Positions 60,963 to 64,000 of a stretch of DNA of 64,000 nucleotides are shown here, one piece after another (within the stretch, counting starts at the first letter, position 1; every line of letters begins with the position of its first letter). A model generated the notes under the pieces. It worked only from the letters and a program-made list of their open reading frames with translations, made no database searches and was not told the origin of the DNA. This DNA is from Jacaranda mimosifolia (Eukaryota; Streptophyta; Magnoliopsida; Lamiales; Bignoniaceae): assembly GCA_018894105.1 (NCBI GenBank), contig CM032124.1, positions 38,598,277 through 38,662,276 on the forward strand. The letters run 5' to 3'. The translations under genes were made by a program, and so were the position numbers.

Positions 60963-62072
60963 TCATGATGTCATAACTTCTTGATTCTTTGCTGAGAGCC
61001 TTTTCAAGAACTCATATGTGGTGATCATTGTGGTTGCTGACATGGACATGGAAGCCCACCTTGGACCCAACCCCCTGTAACAAGCCATCCAACCCCCCTC
61101 CTTTACTAGATTCCTGACTGTTTGGCCCAAAGTTGGCCCCTTTTTACCATTCTCATCGCCATCCAAAACCTGTAACCGAGTCTTGATTGTATCCAAAGGC
61201 ATTGTGATCAGAGCTGAAATGCCTCCAGCCATGGCGGCACTCAGCCCTTGAACAATCATTGTGGTTTTAGCATCTGGCTTCAATCCATTACTAGTACTAC
61301 TAGTATTATAACTCACAGTCATAACACCATTTTCAAGCCTTTCCTCTTCTTTCTTGCGAAGGAAACACCCCATTCCACCCCAGACCACCCTCTGCGCCAC
61401 TGAATAAGACGCCCACCAAACAGCATTGGATGGTGCATAAGTCAGGATAGACATGCCAAATCCTCTATACAACCCTCTTATCCCATCTGCATTCAAAATT
61501 TTCCTGAATGCATCAACCCCATTTGTATATTTACACGGCAATGCATTCAAAGCACTTTGAATACCCCCACCACCACCAACGCAACCACTCCCCTGCGCCA
61601 TTAGTCTCTGGCTAATTACATCAACTGGTGTCCAAACGACTTGTGCTGCCATTGCAGCACTCAATCCAGCCACAGCATTGGCTACAGCTGCTGCAGTAGG
61701 CTCAGGAAATCCAAGCCCAGTGGTGGCAGTCCCCACATTACTCTTGGTAACCTCAAGTACAGCCATGTACAAAGCTCTGGCAGGGATAGTGCCCGTCAAT
61801 GAGGTTCCAAATCCCCTATACAATCCACGAAACCCTTCATGCTTCGTTATCCAAATGGCAATTCTTGTGCAAGAAACATGAGATTGAGCAACCTGCTGCC
61901 GGGTTTTTAACACCACCACAGGGTATAAAGTAGCTGAAACACCAGAAAATAAGGCTGCCCCAAGGAAGAAGAACTTGGATTTGTCCAGCATTTGCCAGTC
62001 TATATCTGCTGGAATGTGAATTTCCTGTGCTGGTGATTCTTCCTCGGCTGAACTTAAACTCATTTTCTCCAC
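60963..62072 (-). CDS. Mitochondrial substrate carrier (SLC25A44-like group)
   Basis: Single exon, 369 residues. Mitochondrial carriers have three repeats of two membrane helices; here the three signature motifs are YPVVVLKTRQQ (about 50-60; the usual acidic residue is replaced by Val), TPVDVISQRLM (about 147-157) and MPLDTIKTRLQ (near 290-300). GLYRGFGTSLTGTIPARALY and GLYRGFGMSILTYAPSNAVW follow the first two, and CYRGLGPRWASMSMSATTMI the third. The N-terminus ADIDWQMLDKSKFFFLGAALF is diagnostic of the plant At1g72820/At5g26200-type carriers. The substrate is not settled; mammalian SLC25A44 carries branched-chain amino acids. Translation may begin at Met1 (62072) or Met4 (62063); MSLSS is the more family-like start. 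It is convergent with the Alfin-like gene, about 1.1 kb between stops. Confidence 0.92.
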   Translation of the reverse strand: MEKMSLSSAEEESPAQEIHIPADIDWQMLDKSKFFFLGAALFSGVSATLYPVVVLKTRQQVAQSHVSCTRIAIWITKHEGFRGLYRGFGTSLTGTIPARALYMAVLEVTKSNVGTATTGLGFPEPTAAAVANAVAGLSAAMAAQVVWTPVDVISQRLMAQGSGCVGGGGGIQSALNALPCKYTNGVDAFRKILNADGIRGLYRGFGMSILTYAPSNAVWWASYSVAQRVVWGGMGCFLRKKEEERLENGVMTVSYNTSSTSNGLKPDAKTTMIVQGLSAAMAGGISALITMPLDTIKTRLQVLDGDENGKKGPTLGQTVRNLVKEGGWMACYRGLGPRWASMSMSATTMITTYEFLKRLSAKNQEVMTS

Positions 62073-62624
62073 TTTTCTTCACTAATTTTGCAAGAGTATC
62101 TAATTCAAAATCCTAAACTATTCACTTGTATAGACAAACTCCTATCAATATAACCTCTTCTGACCTTTCTTCATATAAAAGAATCCAAAATTATTCACAT
62201 GTATAACATATTATAAATATTAACAGAACCATATAAACAAAAGTTGCTAACTTACTATACATATACAAACACACGTATATACAGAAGACCCCCCAAAAGC
62301 AACAGCTGCAAAATTAAGTTTTTGATCTTTTGCTGTCTATAAAGCTCGTACAGATTCTTGAAAGATGAAGAGAAGTAATATTTCTTTACGGATTCATACG
62401 AAGAGGTAAACGGATTTTTTGCGCTTGTGGAACCATGTTTTGGATTGATAGTAAATTGCAGCAAACGGGTTTAGCATTTCTTGGAAGTTCTTACCGGACG
62501 GCGATCATTTTCTCTAGGGATCCAAGAAACTCGCCGGTAAGATCGGATCTCGCCGGGAAAAAATCAGTTCTTTATAGTGCTGACGCTCTTTACAAACACG
62601 AAAATAGTACGAGAGAGAGAGAGA

Positions 62625-62650
62625 GGGTGTACACGCACTTATATGGGGGG
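62625..62650 (-). promoter_or_regulatory. Possible TATA box of the carrier gene
   Basis: On the minus strand CATATAAG (about 62639-62646) lies about 570 nt upstream of the ATG. A GA/CT run (62612-62625) follows directly downstream, the same arrangement as in the BG1-like promoter. The long leader is inferred. Confidence 0.4.
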
Positions 62651-63088
62651 TGGCGCGTGTAGTGTGTGAAATATGGTTCGTGTTGGATTGAATTATCCAA
62701 CATTCTTTGATTTCTTAAAATAAAATATATCACTCAATCAAGACTAGGGTTTTTTAAATTTTTTCTTGAAAAAGAAAATTAGATTCCAAATAGAAGTATG
62801 TTTTTAATATTATTCAAACTTTATCTTATCCATAAACTAGCCTTAATCTCGAGATTTCATATTTTAATTAGTATTTAAGTGCTTGGATCACTTTTCCTTG
62901 AGAGAGAGAAGAAAAATAAAAAAAAAACATCATTTCATACAACACCTTGTGCTTCTTAGATCAATGAAATTCAAAGAGGGCATAGAGCCTTTGGCAAATA
63001 TTCACTTATGGCATGTCACATTTCAATAATTTGCTATAGCTTTTTTACTATGTTTACATTCCCATAATAATAGTAATTTTTTCATGAT

Positions 63089-63540
63089 TCAACATCTTGA
63101 ACTAGCCATTTCTTCATATGTATTACAAAAAGATCATCATTTTCTATCAAGTGAACGTATCACTAACTTGTTTTTAAAAACCTAACATCCCTATTTGATC
63201 TATAGAGTTTTCAAAAAAATTCAAACATGGTAAGAATTCTTTGAAAGATATATTCTGTTTGTAATAGTACATGTTTCCACGTTGTAAGAATTGAAACTGA
63301 CTTAATAAGTGTTTTTTCAAGATCAAATTTTATTGTTCAGCATCTTGACTTAACCATCTCTTCAAATATATTGCAAAAAGATCATCATTTTCAATGAAGT
63401 GAATGTAGTAGTAATTTGTTAAAAATCTAACATTCTTATTTGATCTATAGAGTTCCCAAAAAAATCCAAACATGGTAAGAGTCCTTTGGAAGATATGTTC
63501 TATTTCTAATATTGCATATTTCCACATTGTAAGAATTGAA
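63089..63540. repeat. Two-copy tandem duplication, period 248 bp
   Basis: TCAACATCTTGAACTAGCCA (63089) and TCAGCATCTTGACTTAACCA (63337) start two copies sharing AAAAAGATCATCATTTTC, TATTTGATCTATAGAGTT, AAACATGGTAAGA and CATTGTAAGAATTGAA-like blocks. Confidence 0.88.
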
Positions 63541-63772
63541 CTGTCTTCTTCGTCATAAATAATCTACTTGACCCAAACTCAAATAAAAACTCCTAATCAA
63601 AAGAACAAAGTAAACCTAACTCGGTCTCAAGGAATTGTTTGCTAGGCCAGTTATCCAGTGACGTGTCAAATCTTATCCATAATTCCCACCTACAGAATAA
63701 TTACATGCTAATTAACCTAAGCATACAAAATTAAAATAAATAAAATACTATGTGAAATCTTTGGCTTTGTTT

Positions 63773-64000
63773 GGTTGTGAATTGGGCCATTCTCTCAAAA
63801 TATTTTGGGAGAATGGATTGTGGGTAGTAGGGTTGAGGAATGTGATAGTTGTTTGTTTGTGTTTTGGGAGAAAGAATTGGGAGAAAATGATTGGTTTGTT
63901 TGTGTTTTGGAGAGGACAAGATATCATATTAGTGACTTTTTTATTGAATTTGTGGAGTAAAATGAGTATTTTAAAATTATTTATATAAATATATATATTA
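63773..64000. mobile_element. MITE, left part, cut by the window edge
   Basis: Begins GGCTTTGTTTGGTTGTGAAT after TTT. The following sequence (GTTTGTTTGTGTTTTGGGAG, AGGACAAGATATCATATTAG) parallels the reverse complement of the element at 8216-8554, so it is the same family in opposite orientation. The right end is outside the window. Confidence 0.6.

Larger units (their letters stand above)
62660..64000. other. Gene-free right-hand end
   Basis: AT-rich with no supportable gene. It contains the 248-bp tandem duplication at 63089-63540 and the start of a MITE at 63773. Confidence 0.5.

Overview
The window is nuclear DNA from a flowering plant, almost certainly a eudicot. The genes have many short GT-AG introns, the intergenic DNA is very AT-rich and full of small non-autonomous transposable elements, and every protein recognised belongs to a plant family. 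The R1/late-blight type of the NLR remnant at the left edge hints at an asterid, but this is weak. All coordinates and splice junctions below were worked out by eye. For each multi-exon gene the phases close and give one uninterrupted protein of normal family length.

Layout. 1-423: 3' end of an NLR (NB-LRR) resistance gene with a frameshift. 424-11612: gene-free, holding a complete 328-bp TRIM retrotransposon (2131-2458, perfect 5-bp target duplication), a CACTA-type MITE (4027-4484), a GGCTATGTTTGG-type MITE (8216-8554) and two-copy tandem duplications. 11613-13007 (-): BIG GRAIN 1-like gene with a TATA box and a uORF. 13.4-20.2 kb: gene-free, repeats. 22057-30965 (-): GBF-interacting protein 1-like gene, 10 coding exons, with a hAT-like element in an intron. 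31403-32108: 5'-truncated LINE tail with an open RNase H reading frame. 33099-37105 (-): BREVIS RADIX-like (BRXL4 type) gene, 5 exons. 37.7-44.2 kb: gene-free, with a 1.48-kb foldback element (39391-40873). 44604-47891 (+): PDAT1, 6 exons, preceded by uORFs. 47.9-49.7 kb: two MITEs. 50683-55277 (+): ataxin-2-like CID3/CID4, 14 coding exons. 57014-59863 (+): ALFIN-LIKE PHD protein, 5 exons. 60963-62072 (-): intronless mitochondrial carrier of the SLC25A44-like group. 62.7-64 kb: a tandem duplication and a MITE cut by the window edge.

The genes are housekeeping or regulatory and do not form one pathway: organ size and auxin (BG1-like, BRXL), transcription and chromatin (GIP1-like, Alfin PHD), seed-oil and membrane lipid acylation (PDAT1), mRNA binding and poly(A) (CID4) and mitochondrial transport. 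From memory, their order recalls two Arabidopsis neighbourhoods, At3g13980-At3g14010 and At5g26200-At5g26210, so the window appears to join two ancestral blocks, with PDAT1 inside the first. I found no novel multi-gene system. The most unusual content is structural: an intact TRIM, a long foldback element, and a recurring pattern of diverged two-copy direct duplications of 80-300 bp.
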